From contig CM043960.1 in NCBI GenBank assembly GCA_014529385.2, positions 71,211,410 to 71,273,409 on the forward strand: a stretch of DNA of 62,000 bases, read 5' to 3'. Position numbers and translations under genes: made by a program. Positions 23,391 to 34,320 of the stretch are shown here, in pieces (the stretch's first letter is position 1; each line of letters starts with the position of its first letter). Under the pieces are notes generated by a model. The model saw nothing but the letters and a program-made list of their open reading frames with translations, had not been told where the DNA came from and did no database searches. The stretch is from Adiantum capillus-veneris. Lineage: Eukaryota; Streptophyta; Polypodiopsida; Polypodiales; Pteridaceae.

Positions 23391-24977
23391 TGTCATAATA
23401 ATCAATATCTAATTCTCCTAAATGATTTTCTCATATTAAACTGATCATTTAATGTGGGGAAGGCCAGGGGAGAAAAAGCTAGAATATTGGTTAAGCTAGC
23501 AGACCGGCCACAGTAGGGATCCAAAGGAGGGAAAATAGGGATCCAAAGGGGGGGACATCTGCAAAAGAGCCATGTGCAACAATGGGCTAAAAAGACCCTA
23601 AGGTTCAGCCCATTAAGACTTCCAAAATGCTAAGCTTCCAAAATTCAAAGGTTGTGTCCAAAGGTCAACCCTAGGGAAAATTGGATGCTTTGTGTGTGCC
23701 CTAAAAGTCTTTGCACATCCCTACATGGGAGGGGGCGAGCCCTAAAGGTAGGGGATGAGAGAGAAAGCCACACACACACACAGGCTCCCTTTACACAAAG
23801 GGAATGAGGGACACATGTCAGCTCCCTAGGCCAGATGCCCACAAGGTGTGCCCAATTTCTATTGGATGACCCTTGAAGTGGACCAATGAAAATTAAGCTA
23901 GAGTAAATCTAGTTTAATTAATTTAAAAACATTTAATAAAAGAAACCAATGAGAATTAAGTCTCCTAGAAGACTATTGGGCAGTCTCCCAAGGGGTCCAA
24001 TGAGCATTCAGGAGCCCCATGGCTTGCCTGATTCCTATTGGCCAGGAGGCAAAGGGGTCCAATGAGAGTTTAGTTTAATTATTTAATTACCTAAAGCTCT
24101 CACAAAAGGAGAAAGGGGGACACATGTCAGAAGGCTATCACTTATGCTGCTTAATTGTAATTGGCTTGACTTGGGGAGGGCCAATGAGGCTTCAGGAAGA
24201 GCATTTAGCAAGAGGGCTCGCCCAAGAGAGAGAGGGGGCTGATTTTTGCAAGGCATTATCACACACACACACTCACACAAGCTCATGTGTGAAGAAAGAG
24301 AAGACTATCTCTTTCCAAGCTTTAATGGAGAACTCATCACCTACTCCAAGCTTGTGAGATAGAAGCTTACATCAACACTCTCTTGACATGTGGATGCAAA
24401 TCCAACCAAGAGCCAAGCTTCAATGCATGCTCATCTCCTCTACCAAGCTAATTACTAAGCTAAGCTATGCTACATATGAGTGATTATGTGAGGAGATGTA
24501 CATCTTTCTCGTAAGATACTCCTTCTTCCTCTCAATCTACTCTCATACCCTGCTAGCTCTCACCATCTTCGAAGGTGTGTGAGGTCTTGGGTCTGAGAAC
24601 GGGGATAATTCAAGTTGTGTTTGTTAAGTGTTTTGCTTAGTGCATGAAGTTTCCATCTTCATTGCACTAGCTAGTCTTGAAGGAACACAAAGAATTGTAT
24701 TGTACAATGTCTCTCTTGATGGGAGAAACCATAATACAAAGCCTTTTGGAGGGGGGACCGGCTCCATGAAAATCCGGTCCTCAACTGTTGTCAATATCTT
24801 AATTGCTCTCTCTTTTGAAAGTATTGTCGATGCTATCTAATTAGGTGTTATGCTTTTTGTTGCTCTCTCCACCCAAGCACTCTTGTAATTCTCATTAGGA
24901 ATCTACTCTAATGAAATGCCCACTATGTTCATGCTAATTTCCGCTACACATAAGTTATTAGGCCATTAAATGTTACA
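23391..24977 (+). repeat. 5' LTR of the chromovirus (1587 bp)
   Basis: Starts TGTCATAATAATC and ends TGTTACA directly before the primer site. Matches 30656-32250. It contains a short CA run at about 23770-23781, expanded in the other copy, and a CA run at about 24260-24275 shared by both. ORFs in it are mirrored in the other LTR and are not genes. Confidence 0.97.
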
Positions 24978-24978
24978 T

Positions 24979-24990
24979 TGGTATCAGAGC
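24979..24990 (+). promoter_or_regulatory. Primer binding site, initiator tRNA-Met type
   Basis: TGGTATCAGAGC begins one base after the 5' LTR. It is complementary to the 3' end of plant initiator tRNA-Met and marks the start of minus-strand DNA synthesis. Confidence 0.95.
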
Positions 24991-25393
24991 TCAAGGTTTC
25001 TCTTTTCTTGCTCAAGAAGGGAGGTCCTCAAGCTAGCTACAAATGGTTGGTATTATTAATTGCCTGTGAGTAAGTAGAATAGGGATTTTTCAGCCTTGCA
25101 GTGCGCCTGCCTTCGTGCAGTTAACGGGGCATCACCGTCGAGAGCTATGGTCTTAATAGTGGAGTCCTACGGAGCTTGCCTACGGCTTAACCACTATTGA
25201 GCTATTAGAAGCTTGACAGGAGCTGATGCTGTTTTGGTGTCAAAAGACCCTCTCTTCTATTCCTTGCAATTAATGGTATTCGAGCCGCGGGTACAGTAGC
25301 TTGAGTGTTTTTTCTAAAGGGGTAAAGAGGAGTAGCAACTAGGGCTTGAAGTGCCAAAGTACACCTAAAAAGTTTACACCTAAAGTTGTTAGA

Positions 25394-26996
25394 ATGGCTG
25401 ACAATAGTAAAGAGAGTGAAATTATTGTTGATAACTTTGATTTTGCTCATGAGCAAGCTACTAATGATGCTTCAATGCTTGTTAACTATCTTGTTTCTAG
25501 GCTTCAACAAGCCATGGGCAATCCATCTCTCCAAAGTGAAGTGCAACGGCAGCTCCGTGCTCACGGGATTCTCCAAGCTCATCACCATGACGAGAGAACA
25601 CCTAGGAAGCCTCCTTGTGAGACTACCAAAAGAGGTCTCTCTCCGATTCGGGAAGAAGAAGAGAATCCATATGAAGGGTTCAAGAATTTACTTCTTGATG
25701 ATGCATCTCCTTCCCAAAGGAGAACTCAATAGCCTCCACCGAAGGAACGAGAAAGAAGCGAGTGTCCCGCCACCTCGACAGAGATGGCTCCATGAAGACG
25801 GCGGGCTAAACGCTCTCCATCACCACCAAAGCGGAGAAGACCATCACACTCTTCTCCACGCCATAATTCAAAGAGGGATGATAAAAAGCAAGAGAAGAAA
25901 AAGGCGAGAAAGAGGACACCCTCTTCTTCATCTTCTTCATCCTCTTCCTCTTATGAAAACTATGGTGAAGATGACAAAGATCAAGACAAGAAAAAGGCGA
26001 GAAAGAGGTCACCCTCTTCTCCACCTTCTTCAAATTCTTCACCTCTGAAGAAAGTGATGGTGCAACCTTTGAACCATCAAAAAGAAGAGGCCATAGGAAA
26101 TCCTATGCCGCATGGAAGAGGTCGTCCAAGTTGAAGAAATTTAAAGAGGGAGGGAAGAGCATCTCTTTCCTTACCTATGATGGTACCTTTGGTGCTACGG
26201 ACAAAGTCTTGTCCTTTATCAACAATTCGATGCGGCGTTTGGAGATGAGGGCTTGACGGAGTCCTCTAAGCTACACCATGTAGCTATGCACTTTCAAAAG
26301 TCCGCCAGACAATGGTGGTCTAGCCTACGAGCCAATGGTGAAGCTCCATGAACATGGAAGGCTTTAAGAGCTTCCATTATGAAGCAATTTATGGCCACCG
26401 ATGCCAAAGACAAAGTACTCACCGAATGGCGAAGCTTAAAGCTCTCTCCCAATGAATCCATCCACAAATATGTAGACAAGTTTTGGGAGCTACAACTCAA
26501 AGCCATTGTCTTCAAAAGGTTGGATTTTGGAGAGCAAAAGCAACAATTTTGTGCGGGCTTAACCGAAGAAATGGCGGAGTATGTCAACTCCCAAAGACCA
26601 CGTACCATATCGGCGGTAATACACCACACTATGGTCGCCTCTCGAATCAATTTCCAAATGGGGGCAAAAAGAAATAATAAGCCCCCGGAAAATAAGGGTT
26701 CCAATGATCCTAGGGGAAGGACAATGTCCAAAAGTCTCCTAAGGGCAACTCCAACAAAGCTAAAGAGAAGGGAGTTTACAAAGGTAAGAATAAACTCTCT
26801 CCTGAAGAGCTTGAGCGTTATCGTAAGGATAACTGGTGTTTCAAGTGTGGTGAACAAGGGCATGCGTATCGCGCTTGTCCCCAAAAGAACAACCGCCAAG
26901 ATCCTCCTAGAGCTTCCTTGGTTGAAATCCAAGAGGAGGAGACTCACCAAACTCACCACAAAGGATCTCCTCTATGCCATGCTTGGGAAAAGGTAA
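25394..26996 (+). pseudogene. Chromovirus gag (capsid region), broken
   Basis: An ATG at 25394 starts MADNSKESEIIVDNFDFAHE, and the frame runs to a TAG at 25730. The same frame continues with a basic, serine-rich stretch (RRAKRSPSPPKRRRP; KKARKRTPSSSSSSSSSS). The capsid part follows at about 26100-26700 in shifting frames: FLTYDGTFGATDKV, QKSARQWWSSLRANGEAP and LKLSPNESIHKYVDKFWELQ. This is the usual gypsy gag core. At least two frameshifts (near 26226 and 26745) and a TGA near 26351 break it. Gag would form the particle that packages element RNA in the cytoplasm. Confidence 0.85.
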
Positions 26997-28522
26997 GAGA
27001 ACATGATGCTTTTATTCTCTTTGACCCTGGTTCTACTCACAATTTTTTATCTATAGAGTTGGCCACCAAGCTAGGAATACAATCCTACGAGATGGGAGAT
27101 GTCCTACCCACAGACAGTGCCTTCAAGGGGCAAGAAGTTTCAGTCACTCCCTTAATTGGGAAATTGAGGCTTCATGTCCAAGGCTATGTGGACAAAGAGG
27201 ACTTCTTTATCTCTCCTCTCAAGCATGAGGATGTAATCCTAGGGGCACCATGGTTTGACCGCCTGGCTGCCGATGTTAAATTTCCTGAAAGGAGAATCTC
27301 CTTTAAGTTCAGCGAAAAAGACATGTATATAGATGCTAAGGAAATGGGTAACACCATCCCCATTGTACATACACCAGCTTTCAACAAGTCAATAAAGAGC
27401 TCTATTTCCATGTACATGATTTTTGTTAAAGACTCTCAAAATGAACCTAATGCTTTAGCAAAAGAAAATAAAAGCAACCAAAAGGAATTAGAGTTATCCA
27501 ATTTTCTCAAGGGGTTTCAAGATGTTTTTATTGACGACATCCCTTGTGAGCTACCTCCTAAACGAGGTAATGATGACCATGCAATTAAACTTCTTCCAGG
27601 AAGTTCACCGCCTAATAAACCTCCTTATAGAGTTTCTCAAGCTCAACAAGAGGAGATTATGCGGCAAGTGCATGAGTTAGTTGAGAAGGGTATGGTTAGG
27701 CCAAGCTCATCTCCATTTTGCTCACCTGTGCTATTAGTGCAAAAGAAAGACGGCACATATCGTATGTGTGTTGACTATAGAGCACTAAATAGGATCACTA
27801 TCAAGAATAGGTTTCCCGTTCCACGGGTAGAAGACCTATTTGATAAGCTACAAGGATCGACCTACTTCAGTAGGGTTGACCTAAAAAGTGGCTATCATCA
27901 AATAAGGATAGTTGATCTTTACGAATACATTGTCATGCCTTTTGGCTTGACCAATGCACCAGCCACATTCAACCGCTTGATGGAGAAGCTGTTCAGGCCT
28001 CATCGAACCTTCACTGGAGTGTTCTTTGATGATATTATCATCTACTCTAATTCATTGGAGGAACACAAGCAACACCTCCAGGTAATATTTCAAGTTTTAA
28101 GAGAGAATAAACTTTATGTTAATCGAAAGAAAAGTGAATTTTTCTTGCAAGAGATTCAGTATTTAGGTCACATTATCTCTCAAGATGGCATCCAAATGGA
28201 TCCATCCAAGTTAGAGGTAATAAAAGGATGGCCTAAACCAAGGAATCTTCATGAACTAAGAAGCTTTATAGGTATGTGCGCATACTATAGACGCTTCATA
28301 GAAAAGTTCTCACAAATTGCGGGACCATTACATGACCTAACAAAGAAAAGCGTTAGGTATACATGGTCTGCTAAGGAGAACAATGCTTTGAAAAGCTTAA
28401 AGAAAAGCTTATCTCTCAACCTGTGCTTACACTACCGGATCTCTCAAAACCATTTGAGGTCCAATGTGATGCTTGTGGTGATTGCCTTGGAGCTGTTTTG
28501 CTCCAAGAAGGGCACGCCATAG
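26839..28522 (+). pseudogene. Chromovirus CCHC knuckle, protease and reverse transcriptase
   Basis: In one frame: the zinc knuckle CFKCGEQGHAYRAC (about 26841-26882), the protease active site ILFDPGSTHNFLS (about 27016), and the flap and ILGAPWFD block (27235). The RT follows: [49 protein letters not shown] and VFFDDIIIYS. The protease has Asp-Pro-Gly-Ser rather than Asp-Ser/Thr-Gly, a variant also seen in the element at 57-61 kb. Between HQIRI and LYEYIVMPFG only two residues remain, where the other element has fifteen. That indicates a 39-base in-frame deletion. The frame is lost at about 28388 by one missing base. Confidence 0.93.
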
Positions 28523-29285
28523 GCTATGAGAGTCGAAGGCTCGACCCTGTTGAGCAAGCTCTAGGCATATACGAAAAAGAACTCCTTGCAGTTCTACATG
28601 CCTTAGACTCATGGAAGCACTATTTATTGGGGACTCCTTTCATTCTGCGAACGGATCACCAAAGTCTTAAGTACTTCATGACGCAGACCAAGCTCTCCGA
28701 CAAACAAATGAGGTGGGCAAATTTCCTTTCGCAATTTCATTTTCATATTGCTCACATTGCTGGCAAGCATAATCAAGTAGCCGATGCACTCTCAAGACGG
28801 CCGAGAGTGAATGCGGTTTCCATAGCAACTCACAATGATCTATCTTCAATGATAGATGAGTATGCTATTGATCCCGATTTTAGAGATGTGATTTCAGCCC
28901 TTGCATTAGGGAAGAAAGAAGAACCATTTACTTTACAAGATGGTTATCTTCTCTATGGCAATAGACTATGCGTTACTAACTCACTACGTGAGAAAGTAAT
29001 GTATGAATCTCATGCTCCCCCGTATGCGGGGCATAGAGGGATTCAGTCTACCTTAAAGGGAATTGAAACATATTTCTATTGGCCTACCATGAAAGTGAAC
29101 ATACAAGAGTATGTTTCCAAATGTGTGGTATGTCAAAAGACAAAATTTGATAGAGGGAAGCAACCTGGATTGCTTCAACCCTTGCCAATCCCTAATTCAC
29201 CATGGGAGAGCATATCCATGGATTTTATCTTTGGATTGCCTAAGTCTATCCATGGGAATACGGGAATATGGACGATAGTAGACAG
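28423..29285 (+). pseudogene. Chromovirus RNase H and integrase N-terminus
   Basis: The frame continues pol after the one-base loss at about 28388. RNase H is seen as FEVQCDACGDCLGAVLLQEG, the Glu strand YEKELLAVLHAL and TDHQSLKYF. The integrase zinc domain follows as [20 protein letters not shown] and YVSKCVVCQKTKFDRGK, with intact His-His-Cys-Cys. The first core Asp sits in SMDFIFGLPKS. The frame is lost at about 29285, where one base is missing in the motif that normally reads [13 protein letters not shown]. Confidence 0.93.
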
Positions 29286-30299
29286 TTCAGTAAACAAGCT
29301 CATTTTATACCTGTCAAAAAGACTATCAAAGCCCATCAAATGGCAACCCTCTTCATTTCACAAATTTTCAAGTACCATGGCTTGCCAATGTCCATAGTGT
29401 CGGATAGAGATCCTAGAATGACCAGTAATTTCTGGAAGGGTCTCTTTGAGAATTTAGGGACAAGGCTAAATTTCTCTTCGGCCTATCATCCACAAACGGA
29501 TGGCCAAAGTGAAATAGCTAACCTAACAATTCTCGATCTACTAAAAGCCTATGTAACGGAAGTAGATCAAAGATCCCAATGGGAGAAGTACTTACCCTTA
29601 GTGGAGTATGCTTACAATAACACTGTACATACTTCCACAGGAAAAGCACCTTTCGAGGTAATTGAGGGAAGATCAAAAAGTCCCTTGCTACTTAAGGTAC
29701 ATGGGAAGATCTTCGCTGCAGATGAGTATAGCCGAGACCTACAAGAATCTTTCCAAAAGATTAAGGATGCTATCTCTATCTCACAGCAAAGGCAAAAGGC
29801 TGCTGCTGACAAGCACAGAAGAGCCCAAGCCTTTAAAGAAAACGATTGGGTCTTGTTAAAGTTTCCCAAGGCTCGATTAAGGCACACAACGGGCAAGAAT
29901 CCTACGGGTCACCAAAAGTACTATGCTAAACTAGCAAAAAGGTACTATGGTCCCTTTCATATTCTTAGGCCAATCAATGAGATGGCCTATCAACTCAAGT
30001 TGCCCAATCATTGGCTCATGCAAAATGCTTTTCATGTGAGCCTATTAAAGCCTTACAAAGGAGAGCCACCTCAAGAACCAACTATTGAAGACCCACCGGA
30101 GATCGAGGACCAAGAAGAGGTGCTGCAGCCCGAGTCCATTCTCCGACATGAAGACAAGGTACTAAGAGGCGGTAAGACTATCCGACGATATCTTATTACG
30201 TTTAAGAATTATCCTTTTGAAGATGCTAGATGGATGCAAGGCATACAATTAAAGGATAACCTAAACCTTGTCAATGCTTACAATGCTTCCCGAGAGTAA
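29268..30299 (+). pseudogene. Chromovirus integrase core, C-terminus and chromodomain
   Basis: Continues pol in a third frame: [28 protein letters not shown] (second catalytic Asp) and YHPQTDGQSEIAN (catalytic Glu). The GPF-type C-terminal strand reads KRYYGPFHILRPI and is followed by FHVSLLKPYKGEPP. The last 60 residues (ILRHEDKVLRGGKTIRRYLI, then FKNYPFEDARWM) have the length and spacing of a chromodomain. In chromoviruses this domain steers integration to modified chromatin. The frame ends at TAA, 30297-30299, and is unbroken over 343 codons. Confidence 0.93.
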
Positions 30300-30640
30300 G
30301 CAAATGTACAAAATGTTAAAAATGAACAAAATTTTTGTCTTATAAGACTCTCTTTTTCTTTATTTGTGCACAAAAATGAAGTAGTATGCATGCTTAGATC
30401 AAGTTTGCGGAGACGACGTCTCCCAAACACCAAGTAGAGCTTGTCACTCTACTATGGAAGATTGATAGGACTAATGTGCAGACATGCTTGCGGCAGCCTC
30501 ATGCTCTCAAGCGCCAAATGGACTAGTCATCCATTGTGGAATGATGTCGTAGGGTAACATAGGGATCCTCTACCCGCTAAGAAAAGGACTCATGAACATG
30601 CTTTATCTTCTCTACACCATAGTCGAGGACGACTATGATT
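30300..30640. other. 3' untranslated leader of the chromovirus
   Basis: No ORF of note lies between the pol stop and the polypurine tract. This is the usual short 3' non-coding part of the internal region. Confidence 0.6.
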
Positions 30641-30655
30641 TCAAGAGAGAGGTAA
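30641..30655 (+). promoter_or_regulatory. Polypurine tract of the chromovirus
   Basis: The purine-rich stretch tcaagagagaggtaa lies directly before the 3' LTR. This is the usual place for priming plus-strand DNA. Confidence 0.75.
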
Positions 30656-32250
30656 TGTCATAATAATCAATATCTAATTCTCCTAAATGATTTTCTCATA
30701 TTAAACTGATCATTTAATGTGGGGAAGGCCTGGGGAGAAAAAGCTAGAATATTGGTTAAGCTAGCAGACCGGCCACAGTAGGGATCCAAAGGAGGGAAAA
30801 TAGGGATCCAAAGGGGGGGCCATCTGCAAAAGAGCCATGTGCAACAATGGGCTAAAAAGACCCTAAGGTTCAGCCCATTAAGACTTCCAAAATGCGAAGC
30901 TTCCAAAATTCAAAGGTTGTGTCCAAAGGTCAACCCTAGGGAAAATTGGATGCTTTGTGTGTGCCCTAAAAGTCTTTGCACATCCCTACATGGGAGGGGG
31001 CGAGCCCTAAAGTTAGGGGATGAGAGAGAAAACCACACACACACACACACACACAGGCTCCCTTTACACAAAGGGAATGAGGGACACATGTCAGCTCCCT
31101 AGGCCAGATGCCCACAAGGTGTGCCCAATTTCTATTGGATGACCCTTGAAGTGGACCAATGAAAATTAAGCTAGAGTAAATCTAGTTTAATTAATTTAAA
31201 AACATTTAATAAAAGAAACCAATGAGAATTAAGTCTCCTAGAAGACTATTGGGCAGTCTCCCAAGGGGTCCAATGAGCATTCAGGAGCCCCATGGCTTGC
31301 CTGATTCCTATTGGCCAGGAGGCAAAGGGGTCCAATGAGAGTTTAGTTTAATTATTTAATTACCTAAAGCTCTCACAAAAGGAGAAAGGGGGACACATGT
31401 CAGAAGGCTATCACTTATGCTGCTTAATTGTAATTGGCTTGACTTGGGGAGGGCCAATGAGGCTTCAGGAAGAGCATTTAGCAAGAGGGCTCGCCCAAGA
31501 GAGAGAGGGGGCTGATTTTTGCAAGGCATTATCACACACACACACTCACACAAGCTCATGTGTGAAGAAAGAGAAGACTATCTCTTTCCAAGATTTAATG
31601 GAGAACTCATCACCTACTCCAAGCTTGTGAGATAGAAGCCTACATCAACACTCTCTTGACATGTGGATGCAAATCCAACCAAGAGCCAAGCTTCAATGCA
31701 TGCTCATCTCCTCTACCAAGCTAATTACTAAGCTAAGCTATGCTACATATGAGTGATTATGTGAGGAGATGTACATCTTTCTCGTAAGATACTCCTTCTT
31801 CCTCTCAATCTACTCTCATACCCTGCTAGCTCTCACCATCTTCGAAGGTGTGTGAGGTCTTGGGTCTGAGAACGGGGATAATTCAAGTTGTGTTTGTTAA
31901 GTGTTTTGCTTAGTGCATGAAGTTTCCATCTTCATTGCACTAGCTAGTCTTGAAGGAACACAAAGAATTGTATTGTACAATGTCTCTCTTGATGGGAGAA
32001 ACCATAATACAAAGCCTTTTGGAGGGGGGACCGGCTCCATGAAAATCCGGTCCTCAACTGTTGTCAATATCTTAATTGCTCTCTCTTTTGAAAGTATTGT
32101 CGATGCTATCTAACTAGGTGTTATGCTTTTTGTTGCCCTCTCCACCCAAGCACTCTTGTAATTCTCATTAGGAATCTACTCTAATGAAATGCCCACTATG
32201 TTCATGCTAATTTCCGCTACACATAAGTTATTAGGCCATTAAATGTTACA
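30656..32250 (+). repeat. 3' LTR of the chromovirus (1595 bp)
   Basis: Nearly identical to 23391-24977. The eight-base length difference is explained by the longer CA run at about 31033-31053. It is followed at once by AAGTG, the target duplication. Confidence 0.97.
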
Positions 32251-32282
32251 AAGTGCACCAATAGAAGTGTGAAGAAACTTAC

Positions 32283-32600
32283 TTGTTGATCATGCCGAGC
32301 AGACACAATCGTCATTCGTTCTAATGGCCGGGTTGGTCAAAAGACGAAAAAGGAGGATGCGAGGCAACATGCGATCGTATGGCACAACATGTCAATCCAA
32401 CCCGATGAGATGTGGCTAATAAGCACGAATCCAAATAAATCGATAAGAGGATCATTACCCGTGTTTTTTGCAAGGATGGTCGTTGACCTGACTGCACCCA
32501 TTGAATGAGGCATTTGCATTGTCGTCAAAACGGATGCTCCAACTAGGAACCTCTCTTGAGTGGTATGTAGAGGAATTTCTTCTTGGGTGGTTTCAAACAA
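32283..32600 (-). pseudogene. 5' block of the same minus-strand gene, right of the LTR element
   Basis: The minus strand gives 87 codons from 32600 (FETTQEEIPLHTTQERFLVG; LIDLFGFVLISHISSGWIDM) to a stop. Further downstream sequence leads to a consensus donor GTAAGT at 32282-32277. The retroelement boundary lies 27 bases into that presumed intron. With the element and one target copy removed, the intron would join the flank ending at 23385, where AG acceptors occur just before the next coding block. The linkage to the left-hand exons is inference from strand, donor and distance. Confidence 0.35.
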
Positions 32601-33215
32601 GTGTCAAAAATACCAAAGGTGTACAATGGCAACATGGTGTTTGAGTTTTCACTGACCTTAGGAAAGGTTCATCCAATGGATGCTATGGAACATAAGTATG
32701 ATCCACACCATTGGACCAAACCGCAAACCTCAAATATCGCATTTCTTGGAGTGTGTCGCAAAAGTCCGTGTGTAGGTGCTCTAAAGTGTCTCAATGAAAG
32801 TTGTCTCAAATTGGTTAATTTTGGGAAGTCAAACACAACGCATTTCAATGGAAGCATGCCAAAATTACCTTGCATGGGTGAGTTTTGCAATGGACTTGGT
32901 GGCAAGGTTACTTGCCACTATTGCGGTCAATCGCCAAATTGTTTGCGTACATGTGATTGCTTCGTATATTATGTCATATCAAGGGATGAGAGCATGAGCA
33001 GATTAATGGTACATCAAGGAACTCACCAACATGACATTAGGGATGGTATCAAAAGGGCTCATCGAGATAAAACCAAAGAAATGGTTGCACGAGTTCTCAG
33101 TGTGGATAGACATGCAGGAGCAAAAAAGATGCAAATGTGTTTTTTAGAAAAGCAGATTTTTCGAGCAAGGAGCGAAAGGGGAGTGGTGCTTTGTGTTCAA
33201 GATGTGTATAGTTAA
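32583..33215 (+). pseudogene. MULE transposase N-terminus with zinc-finger-like region
   Basis: The frame opens at a TTG; the first ATG is 32634. The protein carries clustered Cys and His: LGVCRKSPC, CLNESCLKL, VTCHYCGQSPNCLRTCDCF and SRLMVHQGTHQHDIRDG. A Cys array followed by an HxGxHxH segment is what many plant Mutator-like transposases show at the N-terminus (WRKY/GCM1-like finger that binds terminal repeats). The frame breaks at 33215 and the catalytic part follows in other frames. Family assignment is from these motifs plus the downstream catalytic motifs. Confidence 0.6.
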
Positions 33216-34222
33216 TCATGCATCTGGATTGGATTTGGTTAGTCGAATGCAACAAAGTGGACCTGGAGATCTTCAGCACGCTTGGGTGCAGTTTGATCAC
33301 ACTCACCGAACTCATCGAGTGGTGGATTGGGTGACCATGGCATGCTACATTTACGATCCTGGCTTTGTTGTCTTAGGAACACATTTTTGAAGTTTGGCAT
33401 ATCTTAAGAAACAACCAACAACATGTTTACTAATGTACTTGTCTTATGTTGTAGCATGCAAGATCTCCTCACTATTGCAACTTGTGAGATGAAAGAGGAA
33501 GACATGGAAGCACAAATTCTTTTCTGGCCGTGCATAAATGAAGTTATGGAGGGTCATGGATGTGAGAGAGGGGATTTACATGGATTCATGGCGGACGAAG
33601 CTCAAGCCAACTAGAATGCAGTTTGCACCGTGCTCAATGGTGGCAAAGACAATGTTCTATAGCATCAAGAGCGATCTTGCCTTTTTCATTGGAAACAAAG
33701 CATGGTGGCACACACCACAAAGGACATTGTCTCTTTAATCAACAATATCACAAAGACACGTACAAAAAGTGGCATCTAGCCCCCTCTAAAGAGACAGCTG
33801 CAGTGGAGTCTTGTCTCCTTCGACAATGGTGGGCAAAATGGAAATTGCATGGATAAGAACATCCCTGCAAAATGGACTCTTGGTTGAGTTGGTGGGAGGT
33901 GTGTATGGCACATTGGGGGAGCATCATGACAACAATAGAGGAAAGTGATGATGGGACAAACACTCGAAGAACCAACTTGGTCGAGAGCAAGCATGGTAGT
34001 TGGCTTGCAGGCAAAGGGTTCAAAAAAAAAATCTCATTGTATGACTCATGTAGTTCATATATGGAAAGTGCCATATTACAAAGCACGAAGACAGTTTCTT
34101 ACTCTCAAGGTAAACATATTGAAAAGGGTCCTTCACTACAGAGGCTCAAGGAAAGAGTTTCCTCTAGTCTAGCACAAGTGATAAGAGTAGTAAATGAGGC
34201 TACATCTGAAACACCAATGTAG
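33193..34222 (+). pseudogene. MULE transposase catalytic (DDE) region, broken
   Basis: Blocks in order: WVQFDHTHRTHRVVDW at about 33290 (first Asp), MKEEDMEAQILFW, GFMADEAQAN at 33583 (second Asp in the MAD context), SCLFHWKQS, then TNLVESKHGSW at about 33973 (catalytic Glu). The order and wording fit the Mutator superfamily catalytic core, which cuts element ends from the chromosome. The blocks sit in at least four frames. A TTATGTTGTAG acceptor-like sequence before CATGCAAGATC (33456) could be an intron end, so part of the frame loss may be splicing. The gene is nevertheless broken by stops between 33614 and 33872. Confidence 0.7.
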
Positions 34223-34320
34223 AAGGCTCGCACCCCTCTTGAAGAAGACAAAGAAATTGTTTGGCAAAAGCAAGGGCCATCGATTGTGATTGATATTGAG
34301 GATGAATTGACACATAGCCA

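Larger units (their letters stand above)
23391..32250 (+). mobile_element. Complete Ty3/gypsy chromovirus, 8.86 kb, young insertion
   Basis: The element has two near-identical LTRs, an initiator tRNA-Met primer site, gag, pol with a C-terminal chromodomain and a purine tract. It is flanked by a perfect 5-base target duplication AAGTG (23386-23390 and 32251-32255). The ends are TG...CA. I count about nine substitutions between the LTRs plus a CA-repeat difference of eight bases, so insertion was recent. Gag and pol nevertheless carry stops, frameshifts and a 39-base RT deletion. This copy is therefore defective, and may have moved with enzymes supplied by a relative. Confidence 0.95.

Noticed and set aside
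23760-24840. ORFs inside the chromovirus LTRs (repeated at about 31020-32113)
   Set aside because: They are identical in both LTRs because of duplication by reverse transcription, and have no motif.
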